Assembly (NCBI RefSeq): GCF_014646135.1
Contig: NZ_BMMW01000003.1
Location: 124,001-188,000 of the forward strand
Length of the DNA: 64,000 nucleotides
Reading direction: 5' to 3'
From: Nocardia camponoti
GTDB lineage: Bacteria > Actinomycetota > Actinomycetes > Mycobacteriales > Mycobacteriaceae
Below are positions 51,465 to 59,855 of this stretch, piece by piece. The stretch's first letter is position 1, and every line of letters starts with the position of its first letter. The notes under the pieces are model-generated. The model made no database searches and was not told where the DNA came from. It saw nothing but the letters and a program-made list of their open reading frames with translations. The position numbers and the translations under genes are program-made.

Positions 51465-53339
51465 CTATTCGACCGTGACCGACTTCGCCAGGTTGCGCGG
51501 CTTGTCAACGTCGTAGCCAAGTGTCTGCGCGATCTCGGCGGCGAAAATCTGCAACGGGACCGTGGAAAGCAACGGCTGGTACAGCGTCGGCACTGCCGGA
51601 ATTTCGATCAGGTCGTCGGCGAACGGGCGAACGGTGTCGTCGCCTTCTTCGGCGATCACGATCGTGCGCGCGCCACGCGCCTGAATCTCGCGAATGTTGC
51701 TGAGCAGCTTGGAATGCAGCACCGCGCGACCCTTCGGCGACGGCATCACCACAATCACCGGCAGGCCATCTTCGATGAGCGCGATCGGGCCGTGCTTGAG
51801 CTCGCCCGCCGCGAAACCTTCCGCGTGCAGGTAGGCGAGTTCCTTGAGTTTGAGTGCGCCTTCGAGAGCGACCGGGTAGCCAACGTGGCGACCGAGGAAA
51901 AGGACCGTCGGCACGTGCGCGAGTTCGCGTGCGATGGCCCGAACCTTGGGCGCGGATTCGAGAACACGGCTGATCAGCGCGGGCATCGACTCAAGTTCGG
52001 CGAACTCGCGCGCGACCTCGTCGGGGTACTTCGTGCCGCGCGCCTGCGCAAGGGCGAGGCCAACCAGGTAATTCGCCGCGATTTGGGCGAGGAATGCCTT
52101 GGTTGACGCGACACCGATCTCAGGACCGGTACGCGTGTAGATCACCGCGTCGGCTTCGCGGGGAATCTGCGCGCCGTTGGTGTTGCAGATCGCGAGAACG
52201 CGCGCCTTCTGCTCCTTGGCGTGACGAACCGCTTCGAGCGTGTCGGCGGTTTCGCCCGACTGCGAGATCGCGACGACGAGGGTCGAGCGGTCAAGCACCG
52301 GGTCGCGGTAGCGGAATTCCGAAGCGAGTTCCACCTCGACCGGCACGCGCGTCCAATGCTCAATCGCGTACTTCGCAAGCAGCCCAGCGTGATACGAGCT
52401 GCCACACGCGACGACGAACACCTTGTCGAACTCGCGCAGTTCCTGATCGGTGAGGCGCTGCTCGTCGAGGACGATGCGGCCGCCCTGCTCATCGACAACG
52501 AAATGCCCAATCAGGGTGTCGGCGATGGCCGTTGGCTGCTCTTCGATTTCCTTGAGCATGAAGTAGTCGTGCCCGCCCTTTTCGGCGGCGGCCAAATCCC
52601 AGTCGATGGTGAACGGCCTGCTCACGACACCGGCGGTGTTGCCGAAGAAGTCGGTGACGGTGTAGCCATCGGCGGTGATCACGACGGCCTGATTCTGGCC
52701 AAGCTCAACGGCTTCGCGGGTGTATTCGATGAACGCGGTCACGTCCGAGGCGACGAACATCTCGCCGTCACCAACACCGACGACGAGCGGCGTCGACTGT
52801 CGTGCGGCGACGATCGTGCCCGGATGATCGGCATGGGTGAAGACCAGCGTGAACGCGCCTTCAAGCCGCTGCAGCACCGAGAGGACGCTGCCGGTGAAGT
52901 CGCCAGCGGTCGGGCCTTCGGCGTACGCGCGGGCGACGAGATGCACCGCGACCTCGGTATCGGTGTCGCTGAGCAGTTCAATGCCCGCGTCCTCAAGCTC
53001 GCGACGCAGCGGCGCGAAGTTCTCGATGATGCCGTTGTGGACAACGGCGAACTTGCCCGACGGGTCGCGGTGCGGGTGCGCGTTGCGGTCGGTCGGGGCA
53101 CCGTGGGTCGCCCACCGGGTGTGACCCGTGCCAGCAGCGCCAGCGAAATGGCCTGTTTCGGCGAGTTCCGCTTCCAAATTGGCAAGGCGACCAGCCTTGC
53201 GCTCAACCGCGATCGACCCATTTCCGTCGAGGATCGCCACCCCAGCGGAGTCGTACCCGCGGTACTCCATCCGGCGCAACGCGTCGACAACAACGTCGAG
53301 CGCGTCGCGGTAACCGACGTATCCCACGATTCCGCACAT
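51465..53339 (-). CDS. glmS: Glucosamine-6-phosphate synthase
   Basis: The 624-residue amidotransferase makes glucosamine-6-phosphate from fructose-6-phosphate and glutamine, the entry step to UDP-GlcNAc. The N-terminal Cys nucleophile (MCGIVGYVGYRDALDVV) is exposed after Met removal. Two SIS domains follow (VACGSSYHAGLLAKY; SQSGETADTLEAV), and the C-terminus DKPRNLAKSVTVE is canonical. No glmS ribozyme-like leader is visible: the gene starts close to the divergent hydrolase promoter. Confidence 0.97.
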   Translation of the reverse strand: MCGIVGYVGYRDALDVVVDALRRMEYRGYDSAGVAILDGNGSIAVERKAGRLANLEAELAETGHFAGAAGTGHTRWATHGAPTDRNAHPHRDPSGKFAVVHNGIIENFAPLRRELEDAGIELLSDTDTEVAVHLVARAYAEGPTAGDFTGSVLSVLQRLEGAFTLVFTHADHPGTIVAARQSTPLVVGVGDGEMFVASDVTAFIEYTREAVELGQNQAVVITADGYTVTDFFGNTAGVVSRPFTIDWDLAAAEKGGHDYFMLKEIEEQPTAIADTLIGHFVVDEQGGRIVLDEQRLTDQELREFDKVFVVACGSSYHAGLLAKYAIEHWTRVPVEVELASEFRYRDPVLDRSTLVVAISQSGETADTLEAVRHAKEQKARVLAICNTNGAQIPREADAVIYTRTGPEIGVASTKAFLAQIAANYLVGLALAQARGTKYPDEVAREFAELESMPALISRVLESAPKVRAIARELAHVPTVLFLGRHVGYPVALEGALKLKELAYLHAEGFAAGELKHGPIALIEDGLPVIVVMPSPKGRAVLHSKLLSNIREIQARGARTIVIAEEGDDTVRPFADDLIEIPAVPTLYQPLLSTVPLQIFAAEIAQTLGYDVDKPRNLAKSVTVE

Positions 53340-53375
53340 GGTTCTTCACCCTACTAATCGGATAGTCTTCTCGCC

Positions 53376-54230
53376 GTGTCGGCGTCTGTGAAATCGCTCT
53401 TGAGCACCCTGTCCGTGCGCGGCCCGCATCGCGTACTTCGCGGCAATCTAGCCATCGCGGGGCTGCCTGGCGTGATCTTCACGCCCGAAACCGGACGTGA
53501 CCTGCCCGCTGTCGCCTTCGCGCACAGCTGGTTGACCAGCGCCGACAACTACAAAGGGCTACTCGAACACCTCGCTTCCTGGGGTTTCGTCGTTGCCGCG
53601 CCCGACACCGAGCGCGGGCCGATTCCGTCACATCTTGAGCTGGCGACCGACTTGCTCACCACGCTCGACATCGTCACCAAGGTCCGCCTGGGCGACGGCA
53701 CGATCAGCGTGCATCCCGATCGACTCGTGCTCGCAGGCCACGGCATGGGCGCTGGTTGCGCCGTTATCGCCGCAGCTCAGCGGTCGGTCGCCGCTGTGAC
53801 CGCGCTGTTTCCCGCGCCGACGTCACCGAGTTCGGTGAAGCTCGCCGCCCAAATCGACACGCCCGGCCTCGTACTTGTTGGTGACGATCTCGACTCGGCG
53901 AATTCTGACGCGCGCGCTCTCGCCGCCGACTGGGCTGGCCCGGTGATCCTGCGTCAACTCGACGGCGCAGGTCACAACGGCATCATCGAAGGCCGCCGCC
54001 TTTTCGCCGCGCTTGGCGCTGGTCACTACGAGTACAAGGTCGACAAACTCACGCGCGGCCTGACCACCGGTTATCTGTTGAACACCGTGCTTGGCGACAA
54101 GCGCTACGCCGCTTTCGCCGACCCTGAGGCTGAAATCCCGAACACCAAGGTGATTGACGCGCACGATGAGCCGGAAACCGAAACCCCGAAGCTGACGATC
54201 GGCACCGTCGCAAAACTGTTGCGTAAGTAG
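53376..54230 (+). CDS. Dienelactone-hydrolase/chlorophyllase-like alpha/beta fold protein
   Basis: A 284-residue protein of the alpha/beta-hydrolase superfamily, nearest to chlorophyllase and dienelactone hydrolase types (AVAFAHSWLTSADNYKGLLEHLASWGFVVAAPDTERG). The nucleophile elbow reads GHGMG, so Gly123 stands where Ser or Cys is expected. A His in GAGHNGI and an Asp (GDDLD) are still present. It may be non-catalytic or use another residue. TAGTCT (53363-53368) seven bases before GTG 53376 indicates leaderless transcription. Divergent from glmS. Confidence 0.7.
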   Translation: MSASVKSLLSTLSVRGPHRVLRGNLAIAGLPGVIFTPETGRDLPAVAFAHSWLTSADNYKGLLEHLASWGFVVAAPDTERGPIPSHLELATDLLTTLDIVTKVRLGDGTISVHPDRLVLAGHGMGAGCAVIAAAQRSVAAVTALFPAPTSPSSVKLAAQIDTPGLVLVGDDLDSANSDARALAADWAGPVILRQLDGAGHNGIIEGRRLFAALGAGHYEYKVDKLTRGLTTGYLLNTVLGDKRYAAFADPEAEIPNTKVIDAHDEPETETPKLTIGTVAKLLRK

Positions 54231-54250
54231 CGCTTTCGACGCCGCGTGCC

Positions 54251-54694
54251 CTATTCCAGCCAAGCTGAGCGGCGGTAGTACTCGGTTTCGGCGTCGTAGT
54301 CGCCGTCGCTGGGAGTGGCGACGGAACGCGCTTCGCGTGCCGCTCTCGCTCGGGCGATCGCGGTGCGGATCTCAGCCTGCTGTTGCTGTTCTGGGGTGAG
54401 CGTCGGGTCGACTACGGGTGCTGGTTCGACCGCCGTCGCCGGGGCTGGCTGCCATCGGAACGGTTCGGCCGGGGTCACGAATTCTGCTGGAACATCTTGC
54501 TGGACAGGTGCTTCCGGAATCTCCGGCTCGGCATCGGCCTCGCGCAGTTCACGCAAGCGGTCGATGGCCCGTTGCGCGACGTCCTCTGCGGCCTGGGCGC
54601 TGCGTCGGTTGATCTGCTCGATGTCTTCGGAAAGCTGAGCAGACCGCCGCCGCGCTTCAGCCGCGATCTGCTCGATGTCGGCCGCGTAATCCAC
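54251..54694 (-). CDS. Coiled-coil hypothetical protein, last gene of the type VII substrate cassette
   Basis: A 147-residue charged protein. The first 55 residues are a strongly predicted coiled coil (EARRRSAQLSEDIEQINRRSAQ). A Pro/Ala/Val-rich middle and a second helix (QQQAEIRTAIARARAAREARS) precede a C-terminus with aromatics (YYRRSAWLE). No known domain. It follows the 580-residue secreted-type protein by 59 bases on the same strand and could be its chaperone or partner; this is inference from position. Confidence 0.6.
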   Translation of the reverse strand: MDYAADIEQIAAEARRRSAQLSEDIEQINRRSAQAAEDVAQRAIDRLRELREADAEPEIPEAPVQQDVPAEFVTPAEPFRWQPAPATAVEPAPVVDPTLTPEQQQQAEIRTAIARARAAREARSVATPSDGDYDAETEYYRRSAWLE

Positions 54695-54753
54695 GATGGG
54701 TCATTCTTCCGGGCGCGGGATGATCGTGCGCGCGGTGGGGGTAAGTCGTGCGC

Positions 54754-56496
54754 TCACAGCGGTCCCGCCTCCGCTAGTTCCGCGCCGGTGTCGGGTACGG
54801 CGGCGACCGGGTGGTCCTGGACCGTTGGGCGATGTTCGCCGTCCTGGCCCTGGTTCGGTATCGCCGCGCCCGGCATTCCGGCACTCGGAGCGGGGCTTGG
54901 GCCGGTGGTCGCCCCACCCGCGCCCGTTTCAGGCTTGCCGGTACCCGTATCGCTCGTGACCGGCGTGTTCGACAGGTCAGGGGTCTTGGGATCGGTGGGT
55001 GTCGCGACGGACGCGTCGCGTGACCCGCCATCGCCGAGCCCAGCTTCACCCTTACCTGAGCCCAATGTTGGTGTGCCCGTACCATTTCCACCATTGGCAT
55101 CGGCGCCTTCACTCTTTGACGCGTCGGTGTCAGTGACGATCACCGGCACGCCGTGCTCATCGAGAGTCAAGCGGTACTGCGCCGACTGCCCGTCGGTTCC
55201 GGTCGCGGTAAGCGAAAGCCCGTCTGGCCCTGGATCAATCGTGACGGTGGTGCTCCCCAGTTGGAACGAGGCTTCGCCACCGGCGAGTAGGTTCCCCGCT
55301 TGTTCGGAAATCTCGGCAATCGCGGAAGAGATTGCGGTACTTGCCGATTCGAGCGCGGAGGTGAGCGTGCTGCTGAGTTCACTGGTCAGCGTGTCGGAAA
55401 TCGTGTCGCCCAGGGAGCTGAGGGTGGAAGTGAGCGTGTCCAAGACGCTGGTCGACGTGTCGTCGGTGGTCGTCGTCTTGTCGCCAGTTGTCGTTTTCGG
55501 AGTGCCGGTGGTGGTAGCTGGGGTTGTGGTGTCGCTGGGCGACGTGGTTGTCCCCTTGTTCCCGGTCGAAGTGTCTTTGCTGCCAGTGTCTTTGCCGCCG
55601 GTGTCGGTGTTGGCCGGAGCAGTGGGGTTCCCACCCCCGTTCCCGTTGCCGTTGAGCGTCGACTTGTCCGAGTCCGGTTTTCCGGCGGGAGCATCCGACC
55701 CGCTCACCGACGGGTAATGCCGCGAACCCTGCGGAATCGCGTCTGCTGCGGTGTTGATCCCAGCAAATGATCGCTCGATGGCATCTTTCGTCGTTGTGCA
55801 CTGCTCGCGGAACGTGCGCTCTTTGGCTTCGAAGTCCTTTTTGAAGACCGTCGTAAGCCAGTCGTCACAGATTCCTTTGACCGCATCGAGGAATCCTTGT
55901 GTTCCATTCGCATTCTTAGTGAGGTCCTCGACGTCCAGCTGTCCAGTATCCGAGCGATGACCGGTGAGTTTGCTCTGCAGCATGATCGACGGCAGCGTCC
56001 CGCTTGACTTACCGGCGATCACTTGCTCAACTTCTGCAGCCGACAGCCCAGCTACGGTCGGGAACGGTCCGCTAACCAATCCTTTGACCGTGGTTGCTTT
56101 CGCGGCAATAAGTCCCGGGAACTCCGTCGCGGCCTTGTTCACGGACGTGGCCAGGGCATTGACCAAATCCCGATCGCCCGAGGCCAGAGACGCGATCTTG
56201 GTCAAGGTGCCCGCCGCCGCCTCAGCCGCGTTGCCCTTCCACCCATTCGAAAAACCCTTAGCGACGGTTTCCTGCGTCCCGATGTTGCTGGTGGCGGTGG
56301 AAACGACTTGTCCAAGTGCCGTCGACATCGCACTCAGCGACGCGAGATTCATCTCACGCTCCGTGTCATACAGCTGGCAGAGTGCGAGATAGTCGAATGC
56401 GCCGCCAAATGCCCGAGCGTAAAGCGGCCCGAACAATTCGAAATATCGCAGCCCGCTTGTGCCCTCGTTCAACAACTCATCAGCGGTCTTAGTCAC
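54754..56496 (-). CDS. Large WXG-containing, Ser/Thr-rich putative type VII secretion substrate
   Basis: A 580-residue protein. Residues 1-260 are helical and contain a helix-turn with GWKGNAAEAA, resembling the WXG motif of type VII substrates. A run rich in Thr/Asp/Gly (about 270-345) leads to a Ser/Thr-rich helical stretch (about 345-400). A short beta-type module with the text TVTIDPGPDGLSLTATGTDG lies at about 405-455, and a Pro/Gly/Thr tail ends the protein. No signal peptide and no toxin domain were recognised. It follows an EspC-like gene by eight bases. Function unknown. Confidence 0.65.
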   Translation of the reverse strand: MTKTADELLNEGTSGLRYFELFGPLYARAFGGAFDYLALCQLYDTEREMNLASLSAMSTALGQVVSTATSNIGTQETVAKGFSNGWKGNAAEAAAGTLTKIASLASGDRDLVNALATSVNKAATEFPGLIAAKATTVKGLVSGPFPTVAGLSAAEVEQVIAGKSSGTLPSIMLQSKLTGHRSDTGQLDVEDLTKNANGTQGFLDAVKGICDDWLTTVFKKDFEAKERTFREQCTTTKDAIERSFAGINTAADAIPQGSRHYPSVSGSDAPAGKPDSDKSTLNGNGNGGGNPTAPANTDTGGKDTGSKDTSTGNKGTTTSPSDTTTPATTTGTPKTTTGDKTTTTDDTSTSVLDTLTSTLSSLGDTISDTLTSELSSTLTSALESASTAISSAIAEISEQAGNLLAGGEASFQLGSTTVTIDPGPDGLSLTATGTDGQSAQYRLTLDEHGVPVIVTDTDASKSEGADANGGNGTGTPTLGSGKGEAGLGDGGSRDASVATPTDPKTPDLSNTPVTSDTGTGKPETGAGGATTGPSPAPSAGMPGAAIPNQGQDGEHRPTVQDHPVAAVPDTGAELAEAGPL

Positions 56497-56504
56497 GAGC
56501 CCAC

Positions 56505-56834
56505 CTACTTCCCACCAGGTGCGATGCGGTCAAGGCTCGCAGCGGAAGCTGAATCGACATCGGTGTATTCGACCGTTGCCTTGCCGATCGCCGCCGAGAG
56601 GCCCTCGCTCGCGCTAGCCCACACCTTGACCCAATCAACTACGCGGTCCAGCGCTCGATCGAGCTTCTCACCGCTCGCGGCATAAGCCCGCCCGGCATCT
56701 TTGGCGGCCCAGGTGAGCACGGCTACCTGTTTGCCCGCCGTTCGTATACCGGTGACCGTGCCATCAAGGTCGCGCCTAGACGCATCGGCCGCAGCCTTGT
56801 TGAACGCGACCTCACCGGAAAACTTCTCGCCCAT
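56505..56834 (-). CDS. EspC/DUF2580-like type VII secretion target
   Basis: A 109-residue two-helix protein whose end (KATVEYTDVDSASAASLDRI) has the YxxxD type VII secretion motif (YTDVD) in the position typical of EspC-like DUF2580 proteins. The N-terminal half carries a long helix (FNKAAADASRRDLDGTVTGIRTAGKQVAVL). It probably pairs with the 580-residue protein encoded eight bases downstream for export. Family assignment is from the overall pattern; no ESX machinery gene is next to it. Confidence 0.65.
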   Translation of the reverse strand: MGEKFSGEVAFNKAAADASRRDLDGTVTGIRTAGKQVAVLTWAAKDAGRAYAASGEKLDRALDRVVDWVKVWASASEGLSAAIGKATVEYTDVDSASAASLDRIAPGGK

Positions 56835-56924
56835 CCCGCCCCTCCACTCCAGCCCCGATATTGCCTTCTACTTACCTTCGACGCACCAACCCGGCATCCG
56901 GTTCCCAACTTAGGTAAATCACTT

Positions 56925-57233
56925 TCACGAACCCAATTTCCCCTGGTCAGTTCGATGCCACTCCGACGTCCCGTCGGGGTTGCGGCGGAATTCCCATGCC
57001 GCGTAGTCCCCGTCTTTCTCGACAACGGTCACGTGGTCGGCGAAGCCGTCGTGGTCGTAGTCCGACCACACTTCGGTGCCGTTCGGCGTCGAGTGGCTGT
57101 AGCTGTCGGCGATCCCGTCACCGCTGATGTCGACGGTGGGGTGCGCTAGTTCGACTGGTCCAAGATCATGCAGGTTCGATCCGGCCTCGATGTGGGGAAG
57201 CCCAATGCCGGAGAATTCGCCTGAGGTGACCAT
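56925..57233 (-). CDS. DUF6802-like small protein with calcium-loop repeats
   Basis: A 102-residue protein with two EF-hand-like Asp loops: DISGDGIADS and SDYDHDGFADHV, followed by short beta strands (VTVVEKDGDYAAWEFRRNPDGTSEWHRTDQG). Proteins of this DUF6802 type occur beside WXG-type genes in Mycobacteriales. No signal peptide, so if exported it uses another route. The ATG at 57233 (MVTSGEFSG) is preferred over an upstream start. First gene of the - strand cassette, 90 bases before the EspC-like gene. Confidence 0.65.
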   Translation of the reverse strand: MVTSGEFSGIGLPHIEAGSNLHDLGPVELAHPTVDISGDGIADSYSHSTPNGTEVWSDYDHDGFADHVTVVEKDGDYAAWEFRRNPDGTSEWHRTDQGKLGS

Positions 57234-57323
57234 GACTCCTCCTTCGCGTTGGGGGCCCATCCTGTCATCCCGACACCGGGCGCGGGAACCCCAAGCCCGA
57301 ACTTGTCACCCATGCCCGGCAGA

Positions 57324-58985
57324 ATGTCGCAGGTGAGCACCACATTGCACGCAAGCGGCCTTTCTGCTGGCCACGCCGAACGCACCCTCTTCGCCGACCT
57401 CGATCTCACCCTCGCGCCGGGCGATGTGATCGGGCTGGTCGGGGTGAACGGCGCGGGCAAGTCCACTTTGCTGCGCATGCTCGCCGATGGCACGCCTGAG
57501 GAGGGCACCATCAGTTTGAGTCCGCCGGACGCCACCGTCGGGTATCTCGCGCAGGAACCTGAGCGTGTCGAAGGCGAGACGGTACTCGATTTCCTTTCGC
57601 GCAGAACAGGAGTCGCGCAGGCGCAACGCGAAATGGACGCGGCCGCCGAGCGGCTTGGCACCAGCGAAGTCGACGATTACACCCCTGCCCTTGAGCATTG
57701 GCTCGCCCTTGGTGGTGCCGACCTCGACCAACGCGCCGAGGAAGTCGCCGCCGAACTCGGCCTCACCGAAACGCTGGCTTCGGGCCTCGAAACCCCGATG
57801 ACCGGCCTGTCCGGTGGTCAAGCCGCGCGCGCTGGTCTCGCGTCAGTGCTGTTGTCGCGCTTCGACATTCTGCTGCTCGACGAACCAACAAACGACCTCG
57901 ACCTTGCCGGCCTTGAACGTCTGGAACGTTTCGTGAGCGGCGTCCGCGTTCCGCTCATGGTGATCAGTCACGATCGAGAGTTCTTGGCGCGCACCGTAAA
58001 TGGTGTGCTTGAGCTCGACCTCGCCCAACAGCAGACCGCCTTTTACGACGGCGACTACGACGCCTATCTCGCTGAGCGCGATATCGCCCGTCGCCACGCC
58101 CGCGAGGCGTACGACGAATTCGCTGACACCAAAGCAGGTTTGGAAGCGCGCGCCCAAATGCAGCGCAACTGGCTTGAGCACGGCGTCCGCAACGCGCGCC
58201 GCAAAGGCAAGAACGATTCCGACAAGATGGGCCGCAAAACCCGCGCAGAGTCGACCGAGAAGCAGGCGGCGAAAGCGCGCCAAACGCAACGTCGCATCGA
58301 GCGCCTTGATGTGGTTGAAGAGCCGCGCAAGGAATGGGAACTGCGCATGGAAATCGCGTCGGCCCCGCGCAGCGGCAACGTGGTCGCCACGGCAACCAAT
58401 GCCACGGTCACGCGCGGCGAGTTCACCCTTGGCCCCATCAGCACCCAGATCGATTGGGCCGACCGCATCGTCCTGACCGGCGGAAATGGGTCGGGGAAGT
58501 CCACGTTGCTCAGCTTGCTGCTCGGCAAACTCACCCCCGACACCGGCGCGGCCGCGCTCGGTTCGGGCGTCGAAATCGGCGAGGTCGACCAGGCACGCGG
58601 CCTGTTTCGAGGCGACGAAACCCTCGTCGACACCTTCAGCAAGGCCATGCCCGAGTGGCCCGATGCCGACGTGCGCACCCTGCTAGCCAAGTTCGGTCTA
58701 CGCGGCCCGCACGTCACGCGCGCCTGCGACACGCTCTCGCCCGGTGAACGCACCCGCGCCGCCCTCGCGCTCTTGCAAGCGCGTGGCGTGAACCTGCTCG
58801 TGCTCGACGAACCGACCAACCACCTCGACCTCGCCGCGATCGAACAACTCGAAAGCGCGGTCGAATCCTTCACGGGGACACTCGTTTTGGTGACGCATGA
58901 CCGTCGGATGCTGGATTCTGTGCGAGCGACCCGTCGCTGGCACATGTCCGACGGCCAGCTCACCGAAAGGAACGCCACCGCATGA
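57324..58985 (+). CDS. ABC-F family ATPase (ribosome-associated)
   Basis: A 553-residue protein with two ABC domains and no membrane segment. Walker A is GVNGAGKST and GGNGSGKST, signatures are LSGGQ and LSPGE, and Walker B is LLDEPTNDLDL and VLDEPTNHLDL. A charged linker (about 255-345) joins the domains. ABC-F proteins act at the ribosomal E site in translation control or antibiotic protection; which applies here cannot be decided. ATG 57324 (MSQVSTTLHASGL) is chosen; GTG 57333 is an alternative. The next gene overlaps its stop. Confidence 0.88.
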   Translation: MSQVSTTLHASGLSAGHAERTLFADLDLTLAPGDVIGLVGVNGAGKSTLLRMLADGTPEEGTISLSPPDATVGYLAQEPERVEGETVLDFLSRRTGVAQAQREMDAAAERLGTSEVDDYTPALEHWLALGGADLDQRAEEVAAELGLTETLASGLETPMTGLSGGQAARAGLASVLLSRFDILLLDEPTNDLDLAGLERLERFVSGVRVPLMVISHDREFLARTVNGVLELDLAQQQTAFYDGDYDAYLAERDIARRHAREAYDEFADTKAGLEARAQMQRNWLEHGVRNARRKGKNDSDKMGRKTRAESTEKQAAKARQTQRRIERLDVVEEPRKEWELRMEIASAPRSGNVVATATNATVTRGEFTLGPISTQIDWADRIVLTGGNGSGKSTLLSLLLGKLTPDTGAAALGSGVEIGEVDQARGLFRGDETLVDTFSKAMPEWPDADVRTLLAKFGLRGPHVTRACDTLSPGERTRAALALLQARGVNLLVLDEPTNHLDLAAIEQLESAVESFTGTLVLVTHDRRMLDSVRATRRWHMSDGQLTERNATA

Positions 58986-59407
58986 CGCTCGGCCTAGACA
59001 CTCGCATCACCCTGCTCATCACGGGCGTCATCTTCCTTGCCGCACTGGCGCTCGGCGTGTGGAAATACTCCGGCATGCGCACCTCACTCAAAGGCGCGCC
59101 GCACCCGTACGTCGACATCGCCCATCGCGCCGCGCTGATGTACGCCTTCGCGGGCGTGCTGCTTGCGGTCTTCACCGAGCTGAGCGCTTGGCCGACGGCA
59201 GTGAACCTGGCCGCCGACGTGGTTGTGCTCGCGTTCTTCATCGGTGCCATCGCCAGCTACGCGTGGCACGGCTGGCGACGCGACACAACGAACCAGTTTT
59301 CCGGCATGATCAGCACCGAGTTGAAGCTGGCGATGTACGCGCTAATCGTTGGCGAAATCGGCGGCTTCGCCGTGCTTTTCAGCGGGTTTATCGTCGGCCA
59401 GTTCTAG
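58982..59407 (+). CDS. Four-helix membrane protein
   Basis: A 141-residue protein with four predicted membrane segments (about 8-27, 45-65, 74-95, 113-136). The ATG overlaps the ABC-F stop codon by four bases (ATGA), so translation is coupled. No family was recognised beyond small actinobacterial membrane proteins. Its stop overlaps the convergent gene's end by four bases. Confidence 0.7.
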   Translation: MTLGLDTRITLLITGVIFLAALALGVWKYSGMRTSLKGAPHPYVDIAHRAALMYAFAGVLLAVFTELSAWPTAVNLAADVVVLAFFIGAIASYAWHGWRRDTTNQFSGMISTELKLAMYALIVGEIGGFAVLFSGFIVGQF

Positions 59408-59745
59408 AAAAGCGTGATCGAATTACCCAGCGCGAAGCCAAAAGACCCAGCGCAGAACGTGATGAGCAGAATCGCGACGACCGCGATGAACCCGCGCGAG
59501 CGCGGCATTCGCGGCAGCACGGGCAGATGGAAGCCGCGCTCTGGTTCGGGCTCTGCCGCCGAAAGTCGGTGGCCGTAGCCCTCGTCGTAAATGGGCGTTG
59601 TTGGCGAATACCCTTGCGGCACTTGGTCGCAACCCGGGCGACCACACGCGCCGCCACAGCGGTGCGGGGCTTGATCGGTGTATTCCCCATACTCCGAGTA
59701 CTCGGAGTAGTCGTCCGGCTCGGGATAGCGGGCAGGCAACGACAC
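59404..59745 (-). CDS. Small single-pass membrane protein with Tyr/Glu/Ser repeat start
   Basis: A 113-residue protein. The N-terminal half is cytoplasmic and polar with SEYSEYGEY repeats and a Cys pair region (CGGACGRPGC). One C-terminal membrane helix (about 87-108) ends the protein. GTG 59745 follows a GGGGGA ribosome site. No recognised family. The CxxxCxxxxC arrangement might bind a metal; that is a guess. Confidence 0.6.
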   Translation of the reverse strand: MSLPARYPEPDDYSEYSEYGEYTDQAPHRCGGACGRPGCDQVPQGYSPTTPIYDEGYGHRLSAAEPEPERGFHLPVLPRMPRSRGFIAVVAILLITFCAGSFGFALGNSITLF

Positions 59746-59855
59746 AGCGATCGTCCCCCTTCAATCATGCTGCGCACCAAAGCGATTAAGCGGCGGTCAC
59801 AGAGCAGGCTGTGGTCTCCCCGATACTAGCCCTCAGCAACACCGCGTGCCAGGGC

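Noticed and set aside
53340-53375. glmS ribozyme-type leader
   Set aside because: Only 36 bases separate glmS from the divergent gene; there is no room for a ribozyme and no matching motif.
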